Positions 33,919 to 45,837 of a stretch of DNA of 64,000 nucleotides are shown here, in pieces. The position numbers were made by a program, and so were the translations under genes. Each line of letters begins with the position of its first letter. The first letter of the stretch is position 1. The stretch covers positions 157,682-221,681 of the forward strand of contig NKYR01000063.1 of the NCBI GenBank assembly GCA_003184365.1, written 5' to 3'. The notes beneath the pieces are model-generated. The model saw only the letters and a program-made list of their open reading frames with translations, did no database searches and had not been told where the DNA came from. The stretch is from Evernia prunastri. Taxonomy: Eukaryota > Ascomycota > Lecanoromycetes > Lecanorales > Parmeliaceae.

Positions 33919-35343
33919 TCAGAGGCTTGCCGTTTGCTTCGGCGGCGGAGCGGCGCCTCCTGTTGTAGGGAACCCCATAAATATCTTGAAGCTGTCGTAT
34001 ATGCCCCATTCTGAACAACTTGTCAGCATTCCTAGGCACCAGCGATTGGTGGGTAGACTTACGCAAAGATGTCAATGTGCCTATCATGAAAATTCTGATA
34101 ACAAGACCATTCCACAGCCCGCCAAATCCGATGTCCTTGTAGATGCGCCCCATTGCGGCTCCGAAGGCCTCGCCAGGCTGCCGGTTGGCGTTGAGCTTGC
34201 TGACCATGACATCTGCCGGATGTGACACAACGGCGCAAAGAATACCAGCTGGGGTGTGTCAGCCACGAATGCGATAGAATAAGACCTTGAGTGTCAGGCA
34301 TACCAGCATAGCCTCCGGCGAAAGAGACAGCGGTTTGTGTCCCTCTGCCGTAATCTGACTTCTTGCCAGGCATATAGCCATATATCATCTCAACGATCGT
34401 CTCGAAGGAGGCGAACTTCATCATGGTGTACGGGATCTGTCGGCCCCATAGAGGATATAGGCCTTTGTAAAGCCTGTCAGGTTGCATTAGCATAATCTTG
34501 ATGTCAAGGTCAGGCCCCAAAGTATGCTCACCCTGCGGTGCCTTCCTTGGCAGTGATTGTAGAGATTCCGCTGAAAGTCCCAGACGCAAAAGGTGGAATG
34601 GTGGTTTGCATTCGCACCTTCACAGCCTCGAATGGACAAAGTGCTACATCAGCAATGAATTCGGCCGACGCGCTGGCGGCGAGATACAGCGAGGTCTTGT
34701 ATTTGTATGCGTTTTGTTCTCCAGCAAGATCAGAGTAGAACTTCTTGAAATACTCGTATCCGCCGTACTTGAATGCACCTTGCGCCTGCATTCCATGAGT
34801 ACAGTAATTCATGAACCTCTTTTGACGAGCGTACCGAATATCCGAAGAACGTTGGGCCCCATCCGGTGAAGATACCACGGATACCTTCTGCTCGACCAAT
34901 TTTCCCCCAGGCCTCAAAGTTGCCCTTGTACATCTTCGCGTCGACTTGACGACGGCACTTGACCAGGTCCAATGGGGTCACCGCAGTATGGGTCAAGCCC
35001 TGCCTTACTCATGAGCTACCAACTCTGATGCTGGCGGTTCGACTATACCCACACAGGCAATAAGACCTCCGAAAGTGCAAGCAGCATAATACTTGGCTGA
35101 GTAGAGCTCTATCTGCCCAGATTTTGCTTGTGCTGCTGCGCTAGCTCTCTTGATCTCCCTTTGGGCTTCTTCGCTCAGGGCATTGGCCTTGCTTTTAGCA
35201 TCTTCTGTGACGCTCCATACTGGAAATTGGGGCCTTGTGGTTTCGACACGCAAAGACCTCGGGTTTGGCTCCTGTGATCTAATAGCAGTCAATGGATGTC
35301 TGCAGGAGAACACCTCATTGATGCTCGAAGCGGGGAAAAGCAT
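33919..35343 (-). CDS. MIR1: Mitochondrial phosphate carrier
   Basis: Inner-membrane carrier that imports phosphate with protons for ATP synthesis. Six minus-strand exons: 35053-35343, 34835-34999, 34532-34785, 34304-34473, 34063-34248, 33919-34010, total 385 residues. Three carrier repeats are visible through their Px[DE]xx[KR]-type signatures: [22 protein letters not shown], and [10 protein letters not shown]. Other family blocks are '[20 protein letters not shown]', '[15 protein letters not shown]' and the C-terminal '[15 protein letters not shown]'. The N-terminus has an extra 90 or so residues before the first helix (Ser/Arg-rich, then an Ala/Lys/Glu helix), longer than in yeast Mir1. 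The start chosen is ATG 35343; another in-frame ATG lies at 35376. Confidence 0.93.
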
Positions 35344-36054
35344 GGTTCGTCTGCTACTCTCAGCATTGCAGCCCATCCAGTGTCAATGCCTTACTTACAG
35401 TCTCGCAAACGCCCAATTCCACAGCAGGTTGCTTACTTGCCAATGGCGAGTAAAGATACGTAAAGCTTCCCAGGAGAAAGAAAGGTGGGAAAGGGACGTA
35501 GGATCTCTGGCAGGGATCCTTGTTCGTAGTTTCCGCGAGATGGAGGGAGCTAGCCTTAATTGGATCCCTAGAGTTTTGAGTCGATGAAATGGTTAGATCG
35601 GGAACAGCTAGCATACAGAAGACAGAAGGGTACAATCCATATTTAAGCTCTTATACAGCCAATTGCGCGAATTATATCTACGAGTGTCGGAGATGAAGAA
35701 CGCGTTTGATACGGAGCATTGCGGAGCCAAGTCTTAGTAAGCACACTGTCACCTATGAGAAGGTAGGGAAAACACGGAGATATGTCACTCATAGACCTTT
35801 CCTGGTAGACCATCATGAGGCTTTATTACTCGCTTCATAGGAAAGTGGTTGAAGATGAAGTGGAATGAGTGGAATTCTATTGGGCCAAAAATTATATTTG
35901 ATTAGCAATCAACTAGCCGACCAAAGAAGCAGCAGCTGCCGAGGCGTGGGGTGGAGCATGAATCTCAACGTCGTCGTCGACCACCCTCTCTTTTAGAGAT
36001 CGAAATATGTGTCGGTGACCATAGAGGTGTAGCCAAACAACAATCTCATTGTCA
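35344..36054. promoter_or_regulatory. Divergent intergenic region between phosphate carrier and CBS gene
   Basis: About 710 bp between two head-to-head start codons. It must contain both promoters. No open frame or motif is supported. Confidence 0.4.
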
Positions 36055-36624
36055 ATGGCCTCCATCGTCAAGACAAATGATCTCGCGCAATTCCAAGCCG
36101 CAACGACATCTCAATGGGCACATAAGTATCGTGGGGTATGTTTACCTTAGCCTTGGATGGCAGCAGTCACTGCAGCTACAGGATTGACGTGTGACTAGGC
36201 TACAGTAGAAGATCTCGACCCACCCCCCGCACTCTCCTCAAAACCAACAGACTCCATCTCCACCGCTCTTTTGAATGCATACGAACGCGACTACACCCAT
36301 CTGACCGTCGTCTCAGAGGACACCCGTGCTCTGCTGGGCTACCTTAACATCCCTCGTCTGAAAGAACTGTTGAAGAATGGCACAGTCAAAGAATCCGACT
36401 ACGTCGAAAAAGCCATGCAGAAGTTCAGACGGAGAGGCAATGTCTACAAAATCATTTCAATGGATACGCCGCTGGAAGAGCTGGAAGCGTTCTTCAACGG
36501 AGGCGTCCATGGCAATGATGGACCGCAAGACTTTGCGGTGGTGACGGATGGGAGTCGAAGATTTGTGCTTGGTGTGGCTACAAAAGGTGATTTGGAGGAG
36601 TTTGTGAGGAGGAGACCTGCATGA
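36055..36624 (+). CDS. CBS-domain protein
   Basis: Exons 36055-36135 and 36199-36624 (phase 0 join; TATG donor, GACTAG acceptor) give 168 residues: a short N-terminal segment (MASIVKTNDLAQFQAAT) and a pair of CBS motifs over most of the chain. 'HLTVVSEDTRALLGYLNIPR' with 'LKELL' is the first beta-alpha-beta-type unit; 'YKIISMDTPLEELEAFF' and 'DFAVVTDGSRRFVLGVATKG' form the second. CBS pairs bind adenosyl ligands. A free-standing pair of this length occurs in many fungi, and its role is not known. Confidence 0.82.
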
Positions 36625-37114
36625 TCAGCGAGGGGAGTGCCAGGATGAACTATGCATGTTGTACGAAGTCATGAGAGGCTCGGCAAGCCTTATGCATACG
36701 GAGGCGTTTGATACCATCGTAGGGCGTGGGAGAACGGTGTCATATCCGAGGCTTCTGGTAGGTATACCAGTTCATTATGCAACTTGCGTAAACCAGACAT
36801 CGTCTAAGTCTTAAGGGCTGTCGCAGAATTGTTCACCTTGTTTGCTTTTTAAATTCAAAGGTTGCCCAATGGTTGCCAGCATTCAGAGGGTAAACAAAAG
36901 CTAGGCGAACAGAACGTCAGCTTGCTCTCACCTCACAAGGAGCCCTCAAGCTTCCAGCATTTTTCCCCGTATTTCTTTCCCTTCGAAATAAAATCCATGG
37001 GCCTACTCCCTAAAGTCTCATCATCTACAGCGTAAATCATTGTTATACACATCTTCCAGATTTAGCGTGCTCGCCAGTCTCAGATCCAAACATACACCAG
37101 CTGCATCCCAAACC
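36625..37114. other. Intergenic stretch, no supported gene
   Basis: About 490 bp between two plus-strand genes. It holds the terminator of the CBS gene and the promoter of the BAH gene by position; nothing specific is visible. Confidence 0.45.
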
Positions 37115-38155
37115 ATGTCTTCTGACTCCGACATGAACGCAGACCTATCCACTCCTCTAAAAACCGAGGACCCACCCTGCATGTTCACAGTCGAACAATT
37201 CCAGCAAGTATCCCCATTGCAAGAAACCGACAGCGAACCCTCCAACGTCTACGTCGTGCGTCCCACCGCGATCTGGGACAGCCTGCAGCGCTTCAAAGAG
37301 CTCTCCAGTACGTACCAGCCCGCCTTTGCCTCCCCAATACTAAAGCATGCACCCAGTCGAAGAAGAACACTACCGCATCCACGACGCCGTCACCGTCGCC
37401 CGGCACGATTTGCCCGGATCCCCCCTCTGGACCGCTCACATGCTCGAAATCCGCGGCCACAAACCCTCGGGCTCGGTCTTCGTCCGGGTCTTCTGGTTCT
37501 TCGAACCCTCGCAGCTTGCCCCCGCCCTCCGCCACACCTACCACGGCCGCCGCGAGCTCCTGGCCTCCAACTCCATGGCCGTCATCGATGCCACGGCCGT
37601 GACCGGCCGGGTGGGCGTGACGCACTGGCACGAGGAGCACGAGCCCGTGCCGGCTACGGGTCTGTTTTGGAGACAGAGGTACGATGTTCAGACGCAGGTC
37701 CTGAGTGTACGTGCTGAGCATCCACCACCTGTTCCTCCAATACATTAGATCCGTCCTTTCCGCCCCCCGCCCCCCTCCCCCTAAAAAAAGCTAAAAGCGC
37801 TGATGCGCCAAAAAAGGGACTGCACGCCCCCTGCCCGCCCCCCTGCATCCTCCACCACAACCCGGACGAAGAGCTCGTCAGCTGCCCCCAGCCCGGCTGC
37901 GACGCGCGCATGCACAAGTCGTGCGTCCTCGACGCCACCCTCTCCCTCGTGAAAGCTGCCCTGACGAGAGCGGAAGTAGCCTCGAGCAAGAAGAGTAAGA
38001 AGAAGGCGAAGAAGATTCCGCCTCTGCGAGCGGAATGGACGGACGGACACCGCGAGGGTTATGGCGCCCTAATCACCGAAGGGCCGGTGGAGCAAGACGG
38101 CCATTTTTGGGTGGAGGATGTGTATTGTTTGGGCTGTGGGGGTGTGATGAGGTGA
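37115..38155 (+). CDS. BAH-domain protein with PHD-like zinc finger
   Basis: Chromatin-reader-like protein of about 290 residues. Exon 1 (37115-37307) and exon 2 (from 37357) join in phase 1, giving 'ELSIEEEHYRIHDAVTV'. The BAH core follows: 'SVFVRVFWFFEPSQLAP', 'YHGRRELLASNSMAVIDATA', 'TGLFWRQRYD'. The last exon carries a C-x-x-x-C, C-x4-C, H-x3-C series (HAPCPPPC, LVSCPQPGCDARMHKSC), resembling a PHD finger, then a Lys-rich segment and a final CLGC. The second junction is unresolved: the strong donor at 37707 does not match the phase of either nearby acceptor (exon from 37791 or 37798); a weaker donor at 37711 with 37791 keeps frame. BAH-PHD proteins include the H3K27me3 reader EPR-1; equivalence is not shown. 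Confidence 0.75.
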
Positions 38156-38480
38156 AGGTGTTAGGAGCGTCGAGGGTGGAGACCCGTTCAGTTGTGGGTC
38201 GCGTGTGATTTTGATTGGAGCTTGAGTTGCTGCTGGGCGAGGAACAGTTGGGCGTTTTCGGTCTCTCTCCATGGCAAGTGCTTAAGCTGAGCTGGACGTA
38301 GCCGAAACATCTGGCTTCATCTGACGAATAATTGTCCCATTAGCCAGGCACCACTGAGAATGAAACTATATTATATGCATGTAACGCTATCGTACAATTT
38401 ACTGCTCAGCAGTGCTGGTATGACTCACCCACTACGGGAGACAAGACCCAGAATGACAGTAAGGATCCGATCTTCCTCCA
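38156..38480. other. Convergent intergenic stretch
   Basis: About 325 bp between two gene 3' ends; no supported feature. Confidence 0.4.
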
Positions 38481-39757
38481 TCAAGGCCACCATCTAGCCC
38501 TCTCATAACTCGCTATGATCTCCCTCAACCTCTCCTCCGTCAACCCATCCCTCTCAACCGTCCATCCCAATACCTCTTTCGCCTTTGTGGCGTCCAAACA
38601 TAAGTTGCTGTCTTTCAACAACTCCTTCTCCATAAACGGACTCAGCGGACTCCCTTGGCCGTGATCTACGCCTGCCCTTTTCATCATCTCCGCCCAGGGC
38701 TGCAGGGTCTCGTCATTCACATCATCCACCACGCTGTCGAGATTCATTTTGGCAAAGGAAGATATAAAAGAGCCTTGGAAGCCGGTCTTGATGTTAAAGA
38801 TCTTGGAGACAATTGTTGCGAGCGTTTCCTGCTTGGTGTCCCCGTTGTCCACAATGTTGAAGGCGCGATCCGCCATGCTACTCTGCTCTGTTGGAGTGTT
38901 TTTCGAGCACCAATCCGCAGCCTTCCAGGCCGCAGAACTGACATCGAGAACGTGCACGGTATTTATCCGCAGTTCCTTTGACCACAGCCACTTCAGCTCC
39001 TTGTTGAGCTCCTGATATACTCGTGCTAGACATAACCCGCGGGCAAGAAAACCAACATCGTATTCACCGTAGACGTGGGCTAGGCGCAGACAGACGTACT
39101 TCAAGCCTTGCTCTCTGGCTAGCTTTTCCAACACCTCCTCGGCTTGTAGTTTCGCCCTGGATATCTTGAGCCAAGGTTTCAGCTGCGCAGTCTCCGTACA
39201 GCCACCGGACGATATTGTAGAGGAGTTTGGTGACTTGTACACCATGCCAGTACTAAACTCGATGAAGCTCGGAGAAGGTCTTATTTTCGCGATGTGTGTT
39301 GCGAGATTCGTAGTTAGAGCGGTAGCACGAAGGGTATATATCGAGGGCTCTTGCGAATAGCGTGTCTCCCCTCCACAATTGAAGACATAGGAGAAGCGGC
39401 GACCTGAGGCTAGCGTGAACATTCGGTCGAGGGAGGTTTCCTTGCTAGCATCTGCTTGCATGAACTTATCTTCCGAACATGCTTCCGCGAACTCGGGAGC
39501 CAGCCGGGCCAACTGGGGCAGGACCTTGTCGACGAGACGGACTTCGGAAGCCAGGTTGTTGCGATGGATGTACAGGGCTAGGAAGCGGCCAATGTAGCCT
39601 ACGATCCAGGGAGATTAGCAATAGCTCAACCTCATTATCAAACCTTTGGGAAGGATAGAATACCTAGGCCTCCTATGATCAAGACCGCGGGCTTGTCGTC
39701 GCTCGGCCCAGGTATGGTGGAGCTTGGAAGGGTGTTGGCTGCGTTCGAGTCTGCCAT
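38481..39757 (-). CDS. Extended-SDR protein (NAD-dependent epimerase/dehydratase fold)
   Basis: Two minus-strand exons, 39664-39757 and 38481-39598; 403 residues. The Rossmann motif GGLGYIGR is rebuilt exactly across the 65-bp intron. 'YVFNCGGETRYSQEP', 'FIEFSTGMVYKS' and 'YVCLRLAHVYGEYD' are extended-SDR blocks, and 'KAKEVLGWTVERDGL' near the C-terminus is epimerase-like. The usual catalytic Tyr-x-x-x-Lys reads Ile-S-R-A-Lys (in LKISRAKLQAEE), so the Tyr is absent, while nearby Trp and Lys are present. Substrate unknown; it could be a non-catalytic or altered enzyme. Confidence 0.83.
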
Positions 39758-41066
39758 TGTCGTTCTCAAGATCTTGACAAGTGAGATTGATCGATGCCTA
39801 CAGATGCCCGTTATGGAAATGCAGCTGAAGAAGCCAAGACCTCTATTGAGTATGTGATCTGAGATATGGCAAATGTATGGCTCATGTACGGGAAGGAGCA
39901 GCGATTGATTGTGTATCCAAGAAAGACGGAAAGAGAGCTGCAGCTTTATATTAAGCGCTAAGAGAAGGTAAGAGCTTTGAGCTGAGATAATTTGACTGGA
40001 AAGGCAAGAGTCGGCATATAGTGGGTATCATTAATAGTGTCAGAAATGCCCTTACGAAGCGGACAGTGCAGCGAGCAGATTAGACCAAGGCCTTGGGCGA
40101 GGGCGAAATAGGAATGATCATGCAATTATCGTCCATGTAACGTTGCCCAGGCCAAAAGGCTGCACCTAGAGAAAAGCTGGAGGCGTGGACGTTGCAATGT
40201 TGGGTGAGGTCGTGTGACCGCCAACGAAAGCTGCTGTTAAGGACGTTTCAGGTCCTGCCAACGACCTGTAATGAATCCGAAGCAAAAGAAAGGAGATGAA
40301 CGATAATACCAACAGATAATTGGGCAAGATGGAAGATGAAGAAGAAGAGAGCAGCAGAAAATGGGGCCCTCGGGGGAAATGAGGGATGGAAGTTTTCAGT
40401 CGCAAACATACGTCGAGGCAGAAACATATGGCATCATTGTGCATATAGAGTCCCGCCCCCACACCGTGTAGACACCATGTAGAGTACCTGTACGGCACCA
40501 TGTAGTGATAGCTCTGTGAGGCATATGAGGTTTTCGGATTCTTGCTTCAAGGGCAAGATCCATGCGGTACGATGAAACAAACAAACATGTCTGTCTGATG
40601 GCAATTCATCTCTCTACTTTGATCCTCTAGGTATGGTGCATGATGCGGGAATTGCGTCTGACGGACCGAGCGACACGCTCAAGCTAAGTAGAAGGGCCAA
40701 TCATGGTTGCGCCAAGATGGAAGAGCACAGCAATAGGTATGTATTGCTCAGTAGCAATCTCACTTTCTTCTCCTCTATTGGTTCAAGGATCAAATACAAT
40801 GCTTGCTCTATATACAAAAGGATAAATATGCAATGAATGAAAAGCCGAATGTTTTGGATGATGCATCTGCATGCAGGAGTCCTCTCATTCATTCCATGCA
40901 TGCACGGACCACTTGCCATGCAATCCTCGAACCCCACCCCATGCCCGCTTCAGAAATCAAAAAGGCCATGGCCCTCACCTAATCCAAGCCAAGCCATGCG
41001 ATATTGCTGCCCTTGCAAGCGTCAAACCCCGTACTTTGAGACCGTTGCAACCTGCAAGCCTGCTTT
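39758..41066. other. Intergenic stretch, no supported gene
   Basis: About 1.3 kb between the promoter side of the SDR gene and the 3' end of topoisomerase I. Short open frames only; no motif or RNA gene recognised. Confidence 0.45.
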
Positions 41067-44000
41067 TCAGAATTCCCAATCTTCATCTACCGATTTGATC
41101 GCCCAATCAAATTTCTCGCGCAGTGTCTTGGAGAAGAACTTTTCGATAGGCACGTCGAATTTCTTGGAGAATACCACGGTGAGACGTGGATCGATGTAAT
41201 TCTGCGGGTATCCGTAAGCACCGGTCAAAACATGAAACTAAAAAACCACTCACGATCTTCGAGGTGCCGAGGGCGACCTCTTTGTTGTTCTCCTTGTCCT
41301 TGGCCTGGAAGAGCATGTTGTTGATGCGTTGGTCCAGCTTTGCCAAATTACCCTCGCATTTCTCCACCGTGGGTCCCTTGCCTTCAGCCTCCACTTTGCC
41401 AGTCTTGTTCTCCTTCTTGAACTTCTTAGCCAGTTCGTCGGCAACTTCAAGTCGTTCTTCAAGTTCCTTATGCTTCATTTCCTTTCCGCCGTCTGCTCTT
41501 AACTTCTCATTCTCCTTGTTAAATTTCTTCTCAATCTTTTGGCGCTCTTCTTCAACAACGAATTTCTGGTGCTCGTGTATCCAGGTCTCCTCCAATTCCT
41601 CGTCGAGTTGGAAGTAATCACCCCCTTCTTCCTTTTCCTTCTTTTTCTTGATTTTGGAATCGATGTTAAGCATCATCTGCTTCACACGCCACTTCTGATA
41701 CTTGAGGCCTTTGATACGGTCGCCAAGCTTCTCCATCTGCGACTCATGCCCTGCGGCAACAGTACGCTTGTGATTGCAGAGAATAGCTACCTTGCGATTT
41801 GCCTCGTTGTAATCGACAATCTTTTCTGCAATACTACCAGTCGACTTCATGCTTTGAAGCAGCTTTGACATGGTGAAGGATGCATTGTAAGTACGGAAGA
41901 CTTTGGCTGTCAATCCGGACATGTAATTGGAAAGATGCTTGTTGAGTGCACTGGTCTGTAATCCTTAGCACAAGATCATTTGTTGTTGGGTACCTTATTA
42001 CAAACCGTGAGGCGATCGAAAATTTCGTCCCCATCCGACTTGGGAGACTTCTTGAAGAGTTTCAGATTCTTGAAAACTTGGTCGACGACTTCTACCTCGT
42101 CGTAGAAGCGAATGCTGTCTTTACCGAGAAAATCAAAGATGACTTTGTTCGGAGGCTTGAGAGTAACATGTTCGAATTTCAGGGAACAGCAGCCGACAGT
42201 ATCTGCCTCATCCTCGCCTTTCTCATTGCCAGCACGTAGTGCAAATTGATCGATGAGATATACTGCTGTTGCTCGTTGGCGGTTCGCCATTACTTTGTCT
42301 TTCAGCTCCGCATTGTAGTCTTGGCGTATATGATCAATGTGTTTCTAAGTAATTAGCTCCACGCACACATCTACCGCCGATCGATTACGCACCTTAAGCT
42401 CTCGTGCTTTCTCAAATTTCTTGAAGTCGCTCTGACCCTTGACATCAGAATTGGCAGCAAGCATGACATATTTGTAGGCAGCGTTGATATTCTCTTGCCA
42501 CATCGCTAGCCAAGTGCCCTCTTGATCATGCTTGATTTCCTTCCAACGATGGCCTTCCGGTGGCGCTGGCACTTTAGCTTCTTTGCCGATATTGATGGTA
42601 ATCTGCTCGGGGTCCACCCTCTTCTTGACTCTGCCTGTCTTTGGGTGGTCGCCACGACCCCGAAAAAGACCGGGAGGCTCCACACGGAAATTCCCAACTT
42701 TTTGCTTCCGGTTGTCCCACATACAGTACATGTAAGGTGCTTCCGCAGCGTCTTTATCAGCCTTTAGCTGTTTCTTTTCGGCAGCTGGAAGCGCCTTCTT
42801 TTCCGCGCGCTGTGCGTCGTAGTAGTTGAAAATAGGCTGGAAATCGCACTTGCTGAACTCCTTTATGTTTACTTTGTTACCGTTTCTGTCGGTAGCTCCG
42901 CCAGTCTCTTTGAGCATCTTCGTGAAGTCGTCGAAAAAGTTTTTCTGAAAGGTCGGATTCTCGACGTTGTGAGTAGAGTTCAGCATGGCTCCAAAGAACC
43001 CAGCGATCTCCTCAGCTTCAGGTGCCATCCTCACGGGATTCCCATCGTACAGCAATTGAACGTTTTTCGGCAAGGGTTGGTATTCCGGAGGAAAGACTAC
43101 ACCAGCGTGCTCTAAAGTAGTCCATTTTTTTGTACCATCGCCTTTCGTAGGGTCTTCCCACCAACGGTATTCTTCCTCTTCGGCTTCAGCTTCTTCGTCT
43201 TCCTTCGTCTCCTCCTTCAAAGCTTTGGCTCTCTTTTTTGGGGTCACTTCAGTCTTCGAGTCAGGCTTTTTCTTTGCCGGCACCTTCCTGGCGGGAGGCA
43301 CATCATCATCTGATTCCTCTTTCTTGACACCATTGGGTTGGCTCTTGCGTTTCTTCGAAGGGACGGTGCCGTTTGATTGTTTCTTCAGGTGTTCTTTCTC
43401 GTCCTTCCGTATCGCCTTAGCCTCTTTTGCGGCACTTTTCTGGATGTCGGCTTTCTCCTTGGCAAGCTTTTCGCCCAAAGGTGCATCTGAGTCCTCAGAT
43501 TCGCCGATGGCTGTCTCCGACGCTTTGACGGGTTTTCGCACCAATACTGGGGACTTGCTTTTGGACGTTTTGGACACCAGCGGGGCGTCATCAGAGTCGG
43601 AGTTCACTTCCGCCTTGTTTTTGCCTTTGGACACACGACGCCGCTTACTCTGTTACGAGTCAGCAACTTCAACTCCGTATCTAAATATTCGTTTTCGCCA
43701 ATGACGCACCATGGGTTTTCCTTCCTCGTCATCCTCCTCACTAGCTTCCTTGTATGATTTCCTGTTGCCAACGCCGCTGCGGGCTTTCCGCTTTCCGTTT
43801 GCATTGCCGTTGACAACCGGCTCATCAATGTCCATCTCATCGACTGGGCCATTGCGGATGGAAATGCCTGGTGCCCCATGTGCGGCTGGTGGGTTTGCTT
43901 TATCCATTGCCTTGTCCACACTCTCGGGAATGATGCCTTCAGATTTAGGAGGATGCCCTGAATGAAATACTGTTAGTCAGAAGCATCCCTTAGAAAATCA

Positions 44001-44184
44001 AGTGAGGTAAAGTACGAGTAGTGAGGCAACCAAACGAAGAGGAGGCGGCTTGCGCTATTGACGCCGGAGCCGAGTCCAAAGTCAAACAAGGAGATGACAG
44101 CAGCGCGAGAGTAAACGTACCATTTGTGAGGCCGTTCGCCTTATGAGTCTTGGCCAGAGGCCTATCATCGTCTGAAGAACTCAT
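41067..44184 (-). CDS. TOP1: DNA topoisomerase I (type IB)
   Basis: Relaxes supercoils in transcription and replication by single-strand cleavage. Six minus-strand exons: 44121-44184, 43710-43957, 42393-43649, 42006-42344, 41254-41955, 41067-41201, total 914 residues. The N-terminal third is Lys/Glu/Ser-rich with nuclear-import-like stretches. The core begins '[20 protein letters not shown]' and includes '[20 protein letters not shown]' and '[17 protein letters not shown]'. A long charged linker ([14 protein letters not shown]...) precedes the C-terminal domain. The active-site Tyr is in TSKINYIDPR; the last intron falls between the Ile and Asn codons, putting the Tyr second in the final exon. 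Identification is secure. Confidence 0.96.
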
Positions 44185-44661
44185 CGTGGTGTATGAGGGC
44201 GGGAAGTAGAGGGGAAGTGAGAAGTTGCCAGCACTTTGAGGCGTCGGGTTTGATAATCCCGCTGGTGCCGACGCGACTGTGAAGAAACAAAACGCTTAGA
44301 AGATCGGGCTGAAATTATGGAGCGTGTCGCCTGGAGAGTGGTATGAGGAGGGCTATGTGTTGAGTTTTCAAAGGAATGTAGTGAAAGACGTGGGAAAGAA
44401 GATGCAAAGAATCCAAAAAGTACAAAGTGAATGAATGGGAAAGGTACCTTAGGAATGAAGGACTAAGGCAAAGGCGGCCTCGCAAATCGCCCGCACAAAG
44501 CTATACTACTCTAGTCTGAATATAGACTAGCTTTGTAGAACCTCAGGGCAGTCATTTCTTGCACGTAGTTCCTCATTAGCATCAGTCAATTGACCATCAC
44601 TTTGAACCTCGCCTGGGGGTCAATTGCGTTTTCTCCCAAGGTACCTAAAAGTCTTTTGTTA
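44185..44661. promoter_or_regulatory. Divergent promoter region between TOP1 and ATP3
   Basis: A 477-bp interval between head-to-head start codons. It holds two copies of a GGTACCT motif (44443-44449 and 44640-44646). Function as promoters is inferred from position. Confidence 0.45.
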
Positions 44662-45837
44662 ATGATGCTCTCGCGAGCAGTTCGGCCAGCTTTCAATGCT
44701 GCGGCCGCGGTGTCCGCCCGGTAAGCTCTTTGCCTAAGCAATCACCTTGTCTGTTTGTATATCGCAATCATTAGAAGGCAACAAAACAGTTTCCGTGGAA
44801 TTCAGCTGAAATCCCAATCTACAGACCCATCGCCGCAAATGTAGCCGGCTATGCCACCCTACGTGAAATCGAAGGTCGCCTCAAATCCATTCGCAATATC
44901 GAAAAGATCACCAAAACCATGAAAATCGTTGCCTCCACCAAACTCAACCGAGCCCAACGCGCAATGGTGGAATCTCGAAGTTATGGAGAGACTTCCAACA
45001 CCGTCTTCGAGAAAGCAGAGACAAAGCCTATCGAGTCCGAAGATAAGAAAACCCTCATCATAGTATGCTCCTCGGACAAAGGTCTTTGCGGTGGTATCCA
45101 CTCTGGCTTGTCAAGAGCGACAAGGAGGATGCTTGAGAAGCATCCGAACTCGGACCTCGTGGTATTGGGCGAAAAGTCCAAGGCGCAACTGGGCAGGTCC
45201 AATGGAAAGAATATACAGCTGAGCTTTGCGGGTGTTGGGAAGGACGTGCCGACTTTTGCGGATGCACAGGCCATTGCGGATCAGATTTCGCTGCTGCCAA
45301 CGGATTATGCTGATGTGCAAATCTTGTACAACAAGTTCATCAACGCGACCAGCTACGAAGCTACGCCGATCGAGGCATTTTCTGAGGAGGCGATCCGCGA
45401 GTCACGTATGTCGCCCCTCCCGTGTTTCCCACATGTGCTTCTTTAACAAAATTCTAGCAAATTTTGCTGCTTTCGAGATCGATGACGAAGTGCTCGCCAA
45501 CCTCCGTGAATACGCCCTTGCCAACTCCCTCTACTGGGTAAGCCGCCTTGATTTTCTTGTCCATGCCTTCACCACTGTACTGATTAGTGGTTAGGCCCTC
45601 GCAGAAGGCCACGCTTGCGAACAGTCTGCCCGACGCAATGCTATGGACGTAAGAAACCCGTGCTTCCCATTCACCCAAGAGCTACAGCCATCTAACTTCC
45701 ACACTCCGCAGAACGCCTCCAAGAACGCAGGAGACATGATCAACAAGTTCCAAATCCTCTACAACCGTACCCGCCAAGCTGTTATCACTGGAGAATTGGT
45801 TGAGATTATCACTGGCGCTTCCGCGTCGGAAGGCTAG
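44662..45837 (+). CDS. ATP3: ATP synthase F1 gamma subunit, mitochondrial
   Basis: Central rotor stalk of F1Fo ATP synthase. Exons 44662-44720, 44825-45405, 45458-45537, 45595-45648, 45712-45837 give 299 residues. Two ATG codons stand in tandem at the start. The N-terminal 20-odd residues ([18 protein letters not shown]) form a mitochondrial presequence. Mature blocks: '[20 protein letters not shown]', '[16 protein letters not shown]', '[15 protein letters not shown]', and the C-terminal '[20 protein letters not shown]' with '[13 protein letters not shown]'. In intron 1 the nearer acceptor (TAG at 44774) leads to an in-frame stop, so the distal CAG at 44824 is used. Confidence 0.95.
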
